A DNA stretch of 64,000 nucleotides from Rhizobium sp. Q54 (GCA_945889645.1 CAMDCA010000004.1:1-64000); one strand, 5' to 3'. Counted from the first letter of the stretch, positions 9,513 to 19,788 are shown. Translations and numbers: made by a program. The notes: generated by a model from the letters alone, not told the origin.

Positions 9513-10455
9513 TACGCCGGCTCGTCGGGGGCGCGGGTGTGCGTCGACTCCAGATCGCGGTGACGGATGACCACATTCTCGCCCTGGGCGCGCAACTGCG
9601 CCGCAAGGCGTTCGGCCACCAGCACGGAGCGGTGGCGGCCGCCGGTGCAGCCGATGGCGATCGTCAGGTAGCTTTTGCCTTCCTCGCGATAGCGCGGCAG
9701 CAGGCGGCCGAGCATCCCGGTGAGCGAATCGAAGAACGGCGTAAAGCCGATGTCCTGCTCGATGTAGCGCGCCACCGGGGCATCCAGACCGCTGCCCGGA
9801 CGCAAGGTATCGACGTAGTGCGGGTTGATCAGAAAGCGCATGTCGAACACCAGGTCGGCCTCGCGCGGCAGGCCCTTGCCGTAGGCGAACGACACCACCG
9901 ACACGGTCATGCGGTTGAGGCCCTGGGGGGCGAAGCGGCGCTCCAACAGGCGGCGCAACTCGGCGACGCTCATCTGCGAGGTGTCGATGACGACGTCGGC
10001 CGCCTCGCGCACCGGCGCCAGCAACGCGCGCTCGGTGCTGATACCGTCGTTGACCGGGCGGTCGTTGGCGAGCGGATGGCGGCGGCGCGTCTCGGTGAAG
10101 CGGCGCACCAGCACGTTCGACTCGCAGTCGAGGAACACCAGGCGCAGGTCGATGTCGGGGCGCTCGCGCAACGGCGCGACCTCGCGCGGGAAGGCGTCGG
10201 CGTGGAAATCGCGGGTGCGGATATCGACGCCGACGGCGAGCGGCGCGCGCGGCGCCTCGGCCCCCGGCCACAGCAGGCGGCCCAGGAGCGCGATGGGAAT
10301 GTTGTCGATCGCCTCGTAGCCGACGTCTTCGAGGATATGCAGGGCGCTGGACTTGCCGGCGCCGGACAAGCCGGTGACGACGACCACCGGGGTGCGCACG
10401 GGCGCGCTTTCGGGCGGCTGGTCGGGCACCTCGTTGCGCTGCACCTGGCTCATGA
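9512..10455 (-). CDS. rapZ: RNase adapter / nucleotide-binding protein RapZ
   Basis: VVVVTGLSGAGKSSALHILEDVGYEAIDNIP and AIGCTGGRHRSVLVAERLA. Confidence 0.94.
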
Positions 10456-10998
10456 CTCGTCGCGGCTGGCGTCCACGGGGTGCCCTACGTCGGCATCGGC
10501 ATCGGCATCGGCATCCGGATCCACGGGCGCACGCGCCACCAGTAAGCGCACGCGGGCCGCGGCGCTGGGGCCGGCCGGGTCGATGCAGTATAGGGGCAGC
10601 GCGACGCCGCCAAAGCGCCAAAGCGCACGCGGCGGCAGGCGCTCGCCGTGGCCGCCGGGGGTGAGGTCGAACACTGCTGCAAGCGCGACCGGCTGTGCCC
10701 GCTCCATGGGCACCAAGCCGACGCCGCGCACTTCGAGCAGCGCGGGCAAGTGCGGCGGGGCGCTGGCGAAAAGCCGCCCGGCGCGAACGTCGAGGGCGAC
10801 CTGGTCGTCGGCGACCAGCACGCCGCCCGCATCGATCAGGCGCAGGGCGAGATCGGATTTGCCGCTGCCGGAGGGGCCAAGCAACAGGGCGCCGACCCAC
10901 GTGACGGGCGCTCTGCGCCCCGCGCGCGCGTCCCGCGCGACGCCGATCACGACGCCGATCGCGACGCAGGTGGCGTGAACGCGCGCGGGAGCCGGCAC
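10450..10998 (-). CDS. hprK: HPr kinase/phosphorylase, short alphaproteobacterial form
   Basis: LLLGPSGSGKSDLALRLID, LLEVRGVGLVPMERAQPVALAAVFDL; GTG start at 10998; contains an N-terminal insertion. Confidence 0.88.
   Translation of the reverse strand: MPAPARVHATCVAIGVVIGVARDARAGRRAPVTWVGALLLGPSGSGKSDLALRLIDAGGVLVADDQVALDVRAGRLFASAPPHLPALLEVRGVGLVPMERAQPVALAAVFDLTPGGHGERLPPRALWRFGGVALPLYCIDPAGPSAAARVRLLVARAPVDPDADADADADVGHPVDASRDES
10911..10943 (+). repeat. Degenerate copy B (right half) of the palindromic element, antisense inside hprK
   Basis: Downstream half GCGCCCCGCGCGCGCGTCCCGCGCGACGC matches copy A at 25/29; preceded by hairpin GGGCGC-TCT-GCGCCC. Confidence 0.6.
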
Positions 10999-11005
10999 GA
11001 AGCGC

Positions 11006-12730
11006 CTAGCGCAGCGGCAGGGTGAAGGCGAAGCGCGCACCCTGGATGGCGCTGGCGGGGCCGTCGCCCTTGGCCGCGCCGGGCGGCGCGACGCGGTTCT
11101 CGGCCCAGATGGTGCCGCCGTGGGCTTCGACGATCTGGCGCGAGATCGACAGGCCGAGGCCGGAGTGCAGGCCGAACGGCTCGTGCTTGGGGCGCAGCGA
11201 ATAGAAGCGGTCGAACACCGCGTCGAGCTTATCGGGCGGCACGCCGGGGCCGTCGTCTTCGACGCTGACCTCGACGTTGTCGCCAACGCGGCGCACGGCG
11301 ATGCGGATGACGCCGCCGCGCGGACTGAACGAGATAGCGTTGGCCAGCAGGTTGCGCATGACCTGGGCAATGCGGTCTTCAACGCAGCGCACGCGCGGGT
11401 GGATTTCGGGATCGACGGCGAAGGTGACGCCGGTATCGGCGGCGGCGTCGGTTTCCGACAGCACCTCGACCAGGGTGCGCACCAGGGCGACGAGATCGAG
11501 CGGTTTCGATTCGGCGCGCGCGAGCTCGGCGCCGATGCGGCTGGCGTCGGAGATGTCGTTGATCAGGCGATCGAGGCGTCGTACGTCGGCGTTGATGATC
11601 GCCAGCAGCTTGGCGCGGCGCTCGGGCTCTTCGGTGCGCGGCAGGATCTCCACCGCGCTGCGGATGCTGGACAGCGGATTGCGGATTTCGTGGGCGACGT
11701 CGGCGGCGAACGCCTCGATGGCGTCCATGCGGGTGTACAGCGCATCGGTCATCTCGCGCAGGGCGCCGGACAGGTCGCCGATCTCGTCGCGCCGGGCGGT
11801 GAAATCGGGAATGACCGTGCGGCGGCCGGAGCGCACGCGGGCGCCGTGCGCGGCGGCGGCGAGGCGGCTGATCGGGCGCGCGATGGTGCTGGACAGATAG
11901 ATCGACAGCAGCACCGTGACGACGAGGGCGAGGCCGAACACCTGCAGGATGGCGACGCGCACCTCGCGCACGCGCTCTTCGATGTCGCCGGCTTCGACGG
12001 TGAGCATGAGGCCGCCGAGCACGCGCTTGAAGCGCTGCACCGGGATCGCCACCGAAACGAGCAATTCGTTGTCCGACAAATGACGCAGCGCGGTGCCGAT
12101 CTCGCCCGACAGCGCGGTCAGTACCTCGCCGTAGTCGGTGGCGAGCGGGACGGCGTTCTCGCGGTACGGCTCAAGCCGCGCGGAGGTGAGCGGCGCGCGC
12201 AGGATCCACCGGTCAACCATGTTGATGGCGATGTCCCACCACGGCTCGCGCCCGGGTTCGGGCAGGTTCTGGGCCCGCACCGCCAGCGCCGCGGGACCGA
12301 GGCCCTGGCTGTCGGCGATGAGGAAGCCTTCCGAATCGAACAGGCGGGCGCGGCTAGCGCCGGTGGCGGCGAGGCGGCGCACGAGCTGGCGCGCGATCTC
12401 GCGGTCGAAGCTGGTGCCGTCGATCGGCGCGGCGGTTTCACCCAGCGCCGCGGCGATGATGGCGCCTTCCGCCTTGAGGCTTTCGATCTTGGCTTCGACC
12501 AGGCCTTCGCGGTATTGGCCGAGGAACAGCGCACCGCCGAGCAGGATGCCGAGCGCCGGAATGTTCAGCGCCAGGATCCGGATGGTCAGCGGCGACGGCA
12601 ACCAACGGCGGCGCGGACGCGGCGCCGCGTGGTCCGCCAGGTGGTCCGACGCTGGCGCCGCCCTGGGCGCGTCAGCCATCGGCGCGGTGTCGCCGCGCAG
12701 CGCGTAGCGGGATTCGGTTTCGCTCACCAT
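11006..12730 (-). CDS. chvG: Sensor histidine kinase, ChvG/ExoS family
   Basis: HAMP, DVAHEIRNPLSSIRSAVEILPR H-box, DDGPGVPPDKLDAVFDRFYS; linked to hprK and a ChvI-like regulator. Confidence 0.9.
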   Translation of the reverse strand: MVSETESRYALRGDTAPMADAPRAAPASDHLADHAAPRPRRRWLPSPLTIRILALNIPALGILLGGALFLGQYREGLVEAKIESLKAEGAIIAAALGETAAPIDGTSFDREIARQLVRRLAATGASRARLFDSEGFLIADSQGLGPAALAVRAQNLPEPGREPWWDIAINMVDRWILRAPLTSARLEPYRENAVPLATDYGEVLTALSGEIGTALRHLSDNELLVSVAIPVQRFKRVLGGLMLTVEAGDIEERVREVRVAILQVFGLALVVTVLLSIYLSSTIARPISRLAAAAHGARVRSGRRTVIPDFTARRDEIGDLSGALREMTDALYTRMDAIEAFAADVAHEIRNPLSSIRSAVEILPRTEEPERRAKLLAIINADVRRLDRLINDISDASRIGAELARAESKPLDLVALVRTLVEVLSETDAAADTGVTFAVDPEIHPRVRCVEDRIAQVMRNLLANAISFSPRGGVIRIAVRRVGDNVEVSVEDDGPGVPPDKLDAVFDRFYSLRPKHEPFGLHSGLGLSISRQIVEAHGGTIWAENRVAPPGAAKGDGPASAIQGARFAFTLPLR

Positions 12731-12769
12731 GATGCGATGCGGCGCAGCACAGCGCGAGCGCGCGCCGGA

Positions 12770-13522
12770 CTAGTCGCCGGCGGCAGCCGGGGCGCCCTGT
12801 TCGCTGTAGCGATAGCCGACACCGTAGAGAGTCTCAATGGACGAGAACTGCGGGTCAACCTCGCGGAACTTCTTGCGCAGGCGCTTGATGTGGCTGTCGA
12901 TGGTGCGATCGTCGACGTAGACGTTGTCGTCGTAGGCGATGTCCATCAACTGGTCGCGGCTTTTCACGTGTCCCGGGCGCTGGGCGAGCGCGCGCAGGAT
13001 GAGGAATTCGGTGACCGTGAGCGCGACCTCGGCACCGCGCCAGATGCAGCGGTGGCGCACCGGATCGAGCATCAGGTCGCCGCGCACCAGCGGCTTGTTC
13101 TCGGCCGACTCGTCGGCGCTGTCGGGCGCGGTCGAGACACGGCGCAGGACGGCGCGGATGCGTTCGACCAGCAGGCGCTGGGAGAACGGCTTCCGCACGT
13201 AGTCGTCGGCGCCCATCTTGAGGCCGAGGGCTTCGTCGACTTCGTCGTCCTTGGATGTGAGGAAGATCGCCGGCACGTCGGAGATGCGGCGCAGGCGGCC
13301 GAGCAACTCCATGCCGTCGAGGCGCGGCATCTTGATGTCGAGCACGACGAGGTCGCATGGCTTGGCAGTCAGCGAGCGCAGCGCCTCGTTGCCGTCGGTG
13401 AACGTGCGCACCTTGAAGCCCTCCGCTTCCAAAGCCATGGAAACGGACGTGAGAATGTTGCTGTCGTCGTCAACCAGCGCGATGGTGTGAGGCACCTGCT
13501 CCCCCTGCAACGCAGCCGGCAT
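12770..13522 (-). CDS. chvI: Response regulator, ChvI family (OmpR type)
   Basis: [24 protein letters not shown] receiver, [14 protein letters not shown], winged helix [19 protein letters not shown]. Confidence 0.92.
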   Translation of the reverse strand: MPAALQGEQVPHTIALVDDDSNILTSVSMALEAEGFKVRTFTDGNEALRSLTAKPCDLVVLDIKMPRLDGMELLGRLRRISDVPAIFLTSKDDEVDEALGLKMGADDYVRKPFSQRLLVERIRAVLRRVSTAPDSADESAENKPLVRGDLMLDPVRHRCIWRGAEVALTVTEFLILRALAQRPGHVKSRDQLMDIAYDDNVYVDDRTIDSHIKRLRKKFREVDPQFSSIETLYGVGYRYSEQGAPAAAGD

Positions 13523-13641
13523 GGCCTTCTCGGTAGCAGTATACACTAGGCCTCCAATCGGGCGGCGTAGCCCCATGGCGTTCCGGCAGACTCCATGACC
13601 ATGACGAGAGAATTGGGCGCTGTGATGGCGGATTGCCAGCC

Positions 13642-14394
13642 ATGAACGAGATTTCTGCCCCCTCCGCGTCCACCGGAATCGAGGTGCGCGGCCTGATTCG
13701 CGCCCGGCCGGTGGCGACTTTGGCGAGCCAATTGGCCGGCTCCGGCTGGCCTTATGCCTCGCTGGTGCTGGTGGCGACGGCGATCGATGGCGCGCCGCTG
13801 CTGCTGCTGTCGCGCCTGGCCGAGCACACCAAGAACATCGCCGGCGACGCCCGCGTCTCACTGCTGTTCGACGGCACCGAGGAGGCGCCATCGCGCCTGG
13901 CGGGGGCACGCGCCACGGTGCTGGGCCGCGCCAATCGCAGCGACGACAAGGGTGAGCTGGCGCGCTTCCTGGCACGCCACCCGGAGGCCGAGACGTACGC
14001 CGCGTTCGCCGACTTCGGATTGTTCCGCCTGCACGTTGACCGCGCCCATCTGGTGGCGGGATTTGGCCGCATCCATTGGGTGGACGAGCGCGACATCGTG
14101 CTGCCGACGCCGGCAGTAGCCGCGTTCGCGGCAGCGGAGGAAAAGACGCTGGCCGCCCTCAACAGCGATGTCGCGTTGATCAAAGCGATCAACGCTGCGC
14201 GGGGTGGCAGCGAGTGGAGCATCACCGGGCTCGATCCCGAGGGTTGTGACCTGCGCGCCGGCCGCGAGAGAGCACGGGTGCCGTTCGCAAGTCCGCTGAC
14301 CGCACCCCAAGACGCCGGCCGCGCCCTCACCGCGGCGCTGTCGAAGGCGCGCCAGAACCCGAGCGGGACCCCGATGGAGATGGCGGGAGACTAG
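13642..14394 (+). CDS. HugZ-like pyridoxamine 5'-phosphate oxidase-fold protein
   Basis: [67 protein letters not shown]. Confidence 0.82.
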   Translation: MNEISAPSASTGIEVRGLIRARPVATLASQLAGSGWPYASLVLVATAIDGAPLLLLSRLAEHTKNIAGDARVSLLFDGTEEAPSRLAGARATVLGRANRSDDKGELARFLARHPEAETYAAFADFGLFRLHVDRAHLVAGFGRIHWVDERDIVLPTPAVAAFAAAEEKTLAALNSDVALIKAINAARGGSEWSITGLDPEGCDLRAGRERARVPFASPLTAPQDAGRALTAALSKARQNPSGTPMEMAGD

Positions 14395-14471
14395 CTCTCT
14401 CCCTAGGTTTCAGGTGATGTCCGGATGGCGGTGTGGGGCTCGCGCACCCGCCGGAAACGACTAGACGCGGC

Positions 14472-15134
14472 CTACTCGCCGCCGCGGTAGACCCGGTTGG
14501 GATCGTCGCCGCGCCGCGGATCGAGCAAGTAGCCGTACTGCGCGCGCGTCGTGCGCTCCTCGTACTCCTGCGCCTCGACGTTGTGGTCCACCACGTGGAG
14601 GTGGGCCGCGTAGTAGTAGAGCTTGAGGATCAGCAGATCGTGGTCCGGCCCCGGCGGCGTGTGCTCGACGATGGTGAGTACGGTGCGGCCGTAGGGGTCG
14701 CCCTCCGGATGGCGGTACAGCCCGGCCAAGGCGACCACATACGCCATGTAGGCTTCGGCGGTGCGCACATCGTCCGGGCCGTAGGCGCGCTCGAGGATCT
14801 CGATGGAACGTTTGGCGATCGGCAGCGCCTGGGTGTGGGCGCGATCGGTCCACGGGCGCGACACCGGAGTGGCGTCGGCTCGGCACATGGCGTCGGCGAG
14901 CCACGCCATCCATAGCCCGGCCTCGGGCGAGTCCGGCCCAAACTGCTTCTCGGCGGCATCGAGGCCCAAGCGGCTCAACCGCTCGGTTTCGGCCCAGGCC
15001 TGGTCATAGAAGGCGGCGCGGGCCAGGGCCCCGAGGTCGTCGGCGGCCCGTGCCGGCAGCGCGCCCAGGAGGCCCAGCAGCATCACGACAACTAAGCGCA
15101 GAGCACCCTCCCCCCAGCGACGCCGGGCCGGCAC
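14472..15134 (-). CDS. Secreted tetratricopeptide-like hypothetical protein
   Basis: Signal peptide LVVVMLLGLLGALPARA; repeated helical blocks. Confidence 0.65.
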   Translation of the reverse strand: MPARRRWGEGALRLVVVMLLGLLGALPARAADDLGALARAAFYDQAWAETERLSRLGLDAAEKQFGPDSPEAGLWMAWLADAMCRADATPVSRPWTDRAHTQALPIAKRSIEILERAYGPDDVRTAEAYMAYVVALAGLYRHPEGDPYGRTVLTIVEHTPPGPDHDLLILKLYYYAAHLHVVDHNVEAQEYEERTTRAQYGYLLDPRRGDDPNRVYRGGE

Positions 15135-15290
15135 CCTTTCACACCGGGTCGGGCCACGTCCAGGCCTCCCCGCGCGGCCGGAGGACGGCCGCCCGGCTCA
15201 CGTTCACCCCCATGCACGCGAGAGGTATGCCTTCAGCGCCGTGGCGCGAATCGTGTATATTCCCCGCCCGGGGAGGATCAAAGCAGGCCT

Positions 15291-16109
15291 ATGTCCATCG
15301 GTTCGCTGCTCGGGTTCATCGCGTGCCTCGTGATCATCTTCGTGGTGATCATCGAGATCACCAGCGACTTCGCCTCATTCTTCCACATGTCCGGCATGCT
15401 GCTGGTGTTCGGCGGAACGCTCGCCTCGGCCTTCATGGGCTACGAGTTCCGCTATGTGATGCAGTCGCTCGGCGCGGTCGGCGGCGTATTCATCCGCGGC
15501 AAGGCCAACCGCCAGATGCTGACGGTCGAGACGGGCAAGATCATCCGCTGGGGCTACCTGGTGAAGAAGAGCGGCCTGGTCGCGCTCGAGAAGGAGATCA
15601 AGGGCGCCAAGAGTCAGGACCACTTCATGAACTACGGCATCGAGCTCGTCATCACCGGCTACTCCGGTGACGAGGTGCGGCAGATGCTTGGCGCGGCTTC
15701 GAACGGCGCGTTCTCCCGCGCCACCGTGCCGGTGGAAATCCTTAAGTCCATGGCGGGCAACGGCCCCGCGTTCGGCATGGTCGGCACTCTGGTCGGCCTC
15801 GTCGTCATGTTGCAGTCGTTGCAGAGCAATCCGGAAGGCATCGGCGAGGGTTTCGCGGTCGCCATTCTGGCGACGCTCTACGGCGTCATCAGCGCACGCA
15901 TGATCTTCATGCCGGCGGCGTCGAAGCTGTTGCAGAAGGAGTCGATCCTGCGCTTCCGCAACTTCCTAGTGTCGGAGGGCTTTGCGATGCTCGCGGACCA
16001 GAAAAGCCCGCGCTACATCCAGGACAAGATGAACAGCTACCTCGACCCGTCGATCCACTACCACATCGACCAAAAGGGTGGCGGCGGCAAGGGTAAGAAG
16101 GCGGCCTGA
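15291..16109 (+). CDS. MotA/PomA-family proton channel subunit
   Basis: LLVFGGTLASAFMG; GNGPAFGMVGTLVGLVVMLQSL. Confidence 0.9.
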   Translation: MSIGSLLGFIACLVIIFVVIIEITSDFASFFHMSGMLLVFGGTLASAFMGYEFRYVMQSLGAVGGVFIRGKANRQMLTVETGKIIRWGYLVKKSGLVALEKEIKGAKSQDHFMNYGIELVITGYSGDEVRQMLGAASNGAFSRATVPVEILKSMAGNGPAFGMVGTLVGLVVMLQSLQSNPEGIGEGFAVAILATLYGVISARMIFMPAASKLLQKESILRFRNFLVSEGFAMLADQKSPRYIQDKMNSYLDPSIHYHIDQKGGGGKGKKAA

Positions 16110-16795
16110 TGAGCGGCGGTGGCAGCAGCGGACCTCCGGAACCTCCGCATCAGGCGGAAGAAGAAGAAGGCTGGCTTCTCAGCTTCGCCGACCTAGTCGT
16201 CAACATGATGGCCTTGTTCCTGGTGCTGTACTCGATGTCGGACCCGGACCCGGGGAAATTCGAGACGGCCGCGCAGTCGATTACAAAGGCTTTCACAACC
16301 GCCAACGCGCCGCCGCCGTCGCCGTTCCAGCAGCTGGTGCAGCAGATGAACCAGCAGATGGCAGAAGCCGGCGTCGAGGTGGACGCTACGCAGCAGGCGC
16401 AGGTCAACAAGCGCGGCTCGACCTTCGAGTTCAAGTCCGGTGACATGTTCGCCGTCGGCCTTGCCACCATCCTGCCGGCGGGCGAGCCGATCCTCGACCG
16501 CGTGGCGCAGAACCTGGTCTTCCTCGGCGTCACCAACTATCGCATCGACATCGAGGGCCACACCGACGACGTACCGATCAACACTGCCCAGTTCCCGTCC
16601 AACTGGGAGCTGTCCACCGCGCGCGCCAGCGCCGTGGCCCGATTCCTCATCAGCCGCGGCATCAAGGCCGACCGCATCACCGTGATCGGCTATGCCGAGA
16701 CCAAGCCCAAGGTGCCGAACCGCGACGCCGCCGGCAATGGTCTGCCCGACAACCGCGCCGAGAATCGGCGCGTGACCGTCCGCATCGAGCGGTAG
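16109..16795 (+). CDS. MotB/OmpA-family protein
   Basis: WLLSFADLVVNMMALFLVLYSMSD plug/TM, IDIEGHTDDVPI...NWELSTARA OmpA domain; overlaps the motA-like stop. Confidence 0.9.
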   Translation: MSGGGSSGPPEPPHQAEEEEGWLLSFADLVVNMMALFLVLYSMSDPDPGKFETAAQSITKAFTTANAPPPSPFQQLVQQMNQQMAEAGVEVDATQQAQVNKRGSTFEFKSGDMFAVGLATILPAGEPILDRVAQNLVFLGVTNYRIDIEGHTDDVPINTAQFPSNWELSTARASAVARFLISRGIKADRITVIGYAETKPKVPNRDAAGNGLPDNRAENRRVTVRIER

Positions 16796-16846
16796 CAGTC
16801 CCCTCACCCTACCTTCGCTAGCGACCTACGTTCGCAAGCTGCGGTA

Positions 16847-16873
16847 TCCCTCTCCCACGGTATGGGAGAGGGA
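16847..16873. repeat. REP-like hairpin TCCCTCTCCCA-CGGTA-TGGGAGAGGGA
   Basis: 11-bp perfect inverted repeat with CCCTCACCCT leader at 16801. Confidence 0.85.
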
Positions 16874-16879
16874 GCGTCA

Positions 16880-19750
16880 TCAGTGCGCCTCGTCCCAGTT
16901 GTCGCCGGCGCCGGTTTCGACGGTGAGCGGCACGTCGAGGTGGGCTGAGCCTTCCATCGTCTTCTTGGCCAGCACCTTGAGCGCGTCTACTTCGCCGTTC
17001 GGTGCCTCGAACAGGAGTTCGTCGTGCACCGAGAGGAGCATGCGCGCCTTCAGGCGTGACTGGGCCAGCGCGCGGTGCATGCGCACCATGGCGCGCTTCA
17101 GGATGTCGGCGGCGGTGCCTTGCAGCGGCGCGTTGATCGAGGCGCGTTCCGAGAACGCGCGGTGCGCGGCGTTGCGGTCGTGGATGCCGGGCACGTGGAC
17201 GCGGCGGCCGAACAGCGTGGTGACGTAGCCGTTGCGCTTGGCGTAGGCCTTGGCGCGCTCCATGTAGGCGCGGATGCCGGGGTAGCGCTCGAAGTACGCC
17301 TCGATGTAGCGGCCGGCGTCGCCGCGCGGAATGCCGAGCTGGCGCGCCAGGCCGAAGGCCGAGATGCCGTAGATGATGCCGAAGTTGATCGCCTTGGCGC
17401 GGTTGCGCGTCTCGCGGTCCATCTGCGCCAGCGGAATGCCGAACACCTGGCTGGCGGTGAGCGCGTGGATGTCGACGCCCTTGGTGAAGGCTTCCTTGAG
17501 CGAGTCGATCTGGGCGACGTGGGCGAGCAGGCGCAGCTCGATCTGCGAGTAGTCGGCCGACACCAGCTTGTGGCCGCGCGCGGCGACGAAAGCGCGGCGG
17601 ATGCGGCGGCCTTCCTCGGTTCGCACCGGGATGTTCTGCAGGTTGGGTTCGGTCGAGGCGAGGCGGCCAGTGGCGGCGCCCGCCATCAGGTAGGACGTGT
17701 GCACACGCCCGGTGACGCGGTCGATCTGCTGGCCGAGGGTGTCGGTGTAGGTTGACTTCAGCTTCGCCACCAGGCGCCAATCGAGAATTTTCTGCGGCAG
17801 GTCGTGGCCTTCGGCAGCGAGCTGGTCGAGCACGTCGGCGTCGGTGCTCCACGCACCCGTCTTGGTCTTGCGGCCGCCTTCGAGCTTCTGCTCGTCGAAC
17901 AGGATTTCGCCGAGTTGCTTGGGCGAGCCGATGTTGAACGTGCGGCCGGCGAGGCGATAGACGTCGGCCTCGACCGCCGTCATGCGCGCGCCAAAATCTT
18001 CGGACAGCGCCTTGAGTGCCTCCGGGTCGATGCGGATGCCGGCGTTCTCCATCGCCAGCAGCACCGGGACCAGCGGCCGCTCGGTCGTCTCGTAGACAGT
18101 GACGAGGTGTTCGCTGGTGAGCTTGCGGTGCAGGCAGTCGCGCGCGCGCAAGACGTGGTCGGCGACGGCCCCGGCGTAGGCGGTGGCGCGCTCCAGAGCG
18201 ACCTCGGGAAACGTGATCTGCGTCTTGCCGCTGCCGACCATGTCCTTGCGCGGCGGCGGGCGCGACCCCAGCTCGCGGTCACAAATTTCACCCAGACCAT
18301 GCTCGTCGCGGCCGCCGCCCAAGACAAACGACAGCAGCAGGGTGTCGTCGATCGGCGCCATTTCGACGCCCTGGCGGGCGAGAATCTTCAGCGTGCCCTT
18401 GGCGTCGTGCAGCACCTTGAGGACTGATGGGTCCTCGAACAAAGGCTTGAGCACGTCGAGCGCGGCTTCGAGGGCGAAGTGCTGCTCGGGTTCGGGCCCC
18501 TCGATGGCGAGGTTGGCCTGGCTGCTCGCGGCCGCGAGCGGCAGGTACCAGGCGATGCCGGGCCGCGCGGACAGGGCAATACCGACGATGTCACCGGCGG
18601 GGTCCTCGGGCGGCTCGGACTCGACGTGCAGGCCGAGGAGCCCGCTGCTGCGCGCGTCATCGGCGAACGCGGCGAGCGCGTCAAGAGTCGCGATGGTGCC
18701 GTAGCGAGTCGGCGGGGCCAGGCGCACGGCGGGACCGGCGAGCGGGGGTGGCGGCGGCGATGGTTCGTCAACCGGCACCAACTCGCGCGCGCGTGGTGCG
18801 GCAGGAGCTGCCTGCACCGCGCCGGTGTCGCCGCGCGGGGAGCGCGCCTCTGGCGCGACGCCGTAGCGCGTCCGCAGGCGCGTCACCAAGTTGCTGAACT
18901 CAAGGTCTTCCAGGAACGGCAGCAGCACGTGCGGATCGGGCTCGTGGACCTGGAAGGTGTCGATCGACGCCGGCGGCGGCACGCGGTCGTCGAGCGCCAC
19001 CAGGCGGCGGCTGATGCGCGCCGCCTCGGCGTTGTGCTGCACCGCCTCGCGCCGCTTGGGCTGTTTGATCTCGGCGGCGCGGGCGAGCAGCGACTCGAGG
19101 TCGCCGTAGGTGCTGAGCAACTCGGCCGCGGTCTTTGGACCGATGCCGGGAATGCCGGGCACGTTGTCGCTGGTGTCGCCGGTGAGCGCCAATAGGTCGG
19201 TCAGCATCGCCGGCGTGACGCCGAACTTCTCGCGCACGTCGGCCTCGCCGATCGGGCGGTCCTTGAGCGGATCGTGCATGCGCACGCCGGGACGGATCAG
19301 CTGCATGAGATCTTTGTCGGACGAGTAGATCACCACGTCGTGCCCCGCCTCGCGGGCGAGACGCGCGTAGGTGGCGATGAGGTCGTCGGCCTCGAAGCCC
19401 GGCGCCTCGATCGACGGCAGGTTGAACGCGCGCACCGCGTCGCGGATCAGTTTGAACTGCGGCACCAAGTCGTCGGGCGGCGGCGGACGGTGCGCCTTGT
19501 ACTCGGGATAGATGTCGCTGCGGAACGTCTTGCGCCCGGCGTCGAACAGCACGGCGATGTGGCCGGCATTGCCCTGCGCCGCCAGGTCGGCCAGCAGCTT
19601 GGCGAGCATGTTGCAAAAGCCTAGGACCGCGCCGGTCGGGGTGCCGTCGCGCTTGCGCGTCAGCGGCGGCAGGGCATGGTAGGCGCGGAAGATGTAGCCG
19701 GAGCCGTCGACCAGATAGAGCGGCGCGGCGGGGGCGGAATCGGAAGACAT
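16880..19750 (-). CDS. polA: DNA polymerase I
   Basis: 956 aa; LYLVDGSGYIFRAYHALPP, VSADYSQIELRLLAHVAQ, LLSVHDELLFE. Confidence 0.97.
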   Translation of the reverse strand: MSSDSAPAAPLYLVDGSGYIFRAYHALPPLTRKRDGTPTGAVLGFCNMLAKLLADLAAQGNAGHIAVLFDAGRKTFRSDIYPEYKAHRPPPPDDLVPQFKLIRDAVRAFNLPSIEAPGFEADDLIATYARLAREAGHDVVIYSSDKDLMQLIRPGVRMHDPLKDRPIGEADVREKFGVTPAMLTDLLALTGDTSDNVPGIPGIGPKTAAELLSTYGDLESLLARAAEIKQPKRREAVQHNAEAARISRRLVALDDRVPPPASIDTFQVHEPDPHVLLPFLEDLEFSNLVTRLRTRYGVAPEARSPRGDTGAVQAAPAAPRARELVPVDEPSPPPPPLAGPAVRLAPPTRYGTIATLDALAAFADDARSSGLLGLHVESEPPEDPAGDIVGIALSARPGIAWYLPLAAASSQANLAIEGPEPEQHFALEAALDVLKPLFEDPSVLKVLHDAKGTLKILARQGVEMAPIDDTLLLSFVLGGGRDEHGLGEICDRELGSRPPPRKDMVGSGKTQITFPEVALERATAYAGAVADHVLRARDCLHRKLTSEHLVTVYETTERPLVPVLLAMENAGIRIDPEALKALSEDFGARMTAVEADVYRLAGRTFNIGSPKQLGEILFDEQKLEGGRKTKTGAWSTDADVLDQLAAEGHDLPQKILDWRLVAKLKSTYTDTLGQQIDRVTGRVHTSYLMAGAATGRLASTEPNLQNIPVRTEEGRRIRRAFVAARGHKLVSADYSQIELRLLAHVAQIDSLKEAFTKGVDIHALTASQVFGIPLAQMDRETRNRAKAINFGIIYGISAFGLARQLGIPRGDAGRYIEAYFERYPGIRAYMERAKAYAKRNGYVTTLFGRRVHVPGIHDRNAAHRAFSERASINAPLQGTAADILKRAMVRMHRALAQSRLKARMLLSVHDELLFEAPNGEVDALKVLAKKTMEGSAHLDVPLTVETGAGDNWDEAH
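18825..18857 (-). repeat. Short variant copy C of the palindromic element, in frame in the polA linker
   Basis: Reverse complement GTCGCGCCAGAGGCGCGCTCCCCGCGCGGCGAC; same GTCGnnCCnnAGGnnCGC hairpin as copies A and D; encodes GVAPEARSPRGD. Confidence 0.6.
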
Positions 19751-19788
19751 GCGCGCTCTATATAGCGCGGCTCAGGGCGAGAGTCGGG

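Noticed and set aside
10490-10520. GGCATC x4 hexamer microsatellite in hprK as a phase-variable switch
   Set aside because: A 6-bp unit changes length by two residues (Asp-Ala) and does not shift frame; it only gives a variable DADADAD tail.
11120-13549. 809-aa + strand ORF opposite chvG/chvI
   Set aside because: Antisense shadow ORF typical of high-GC coding DNA; composition is not protein-like and the opposite strand has clear ChvG/ChvI motifs.
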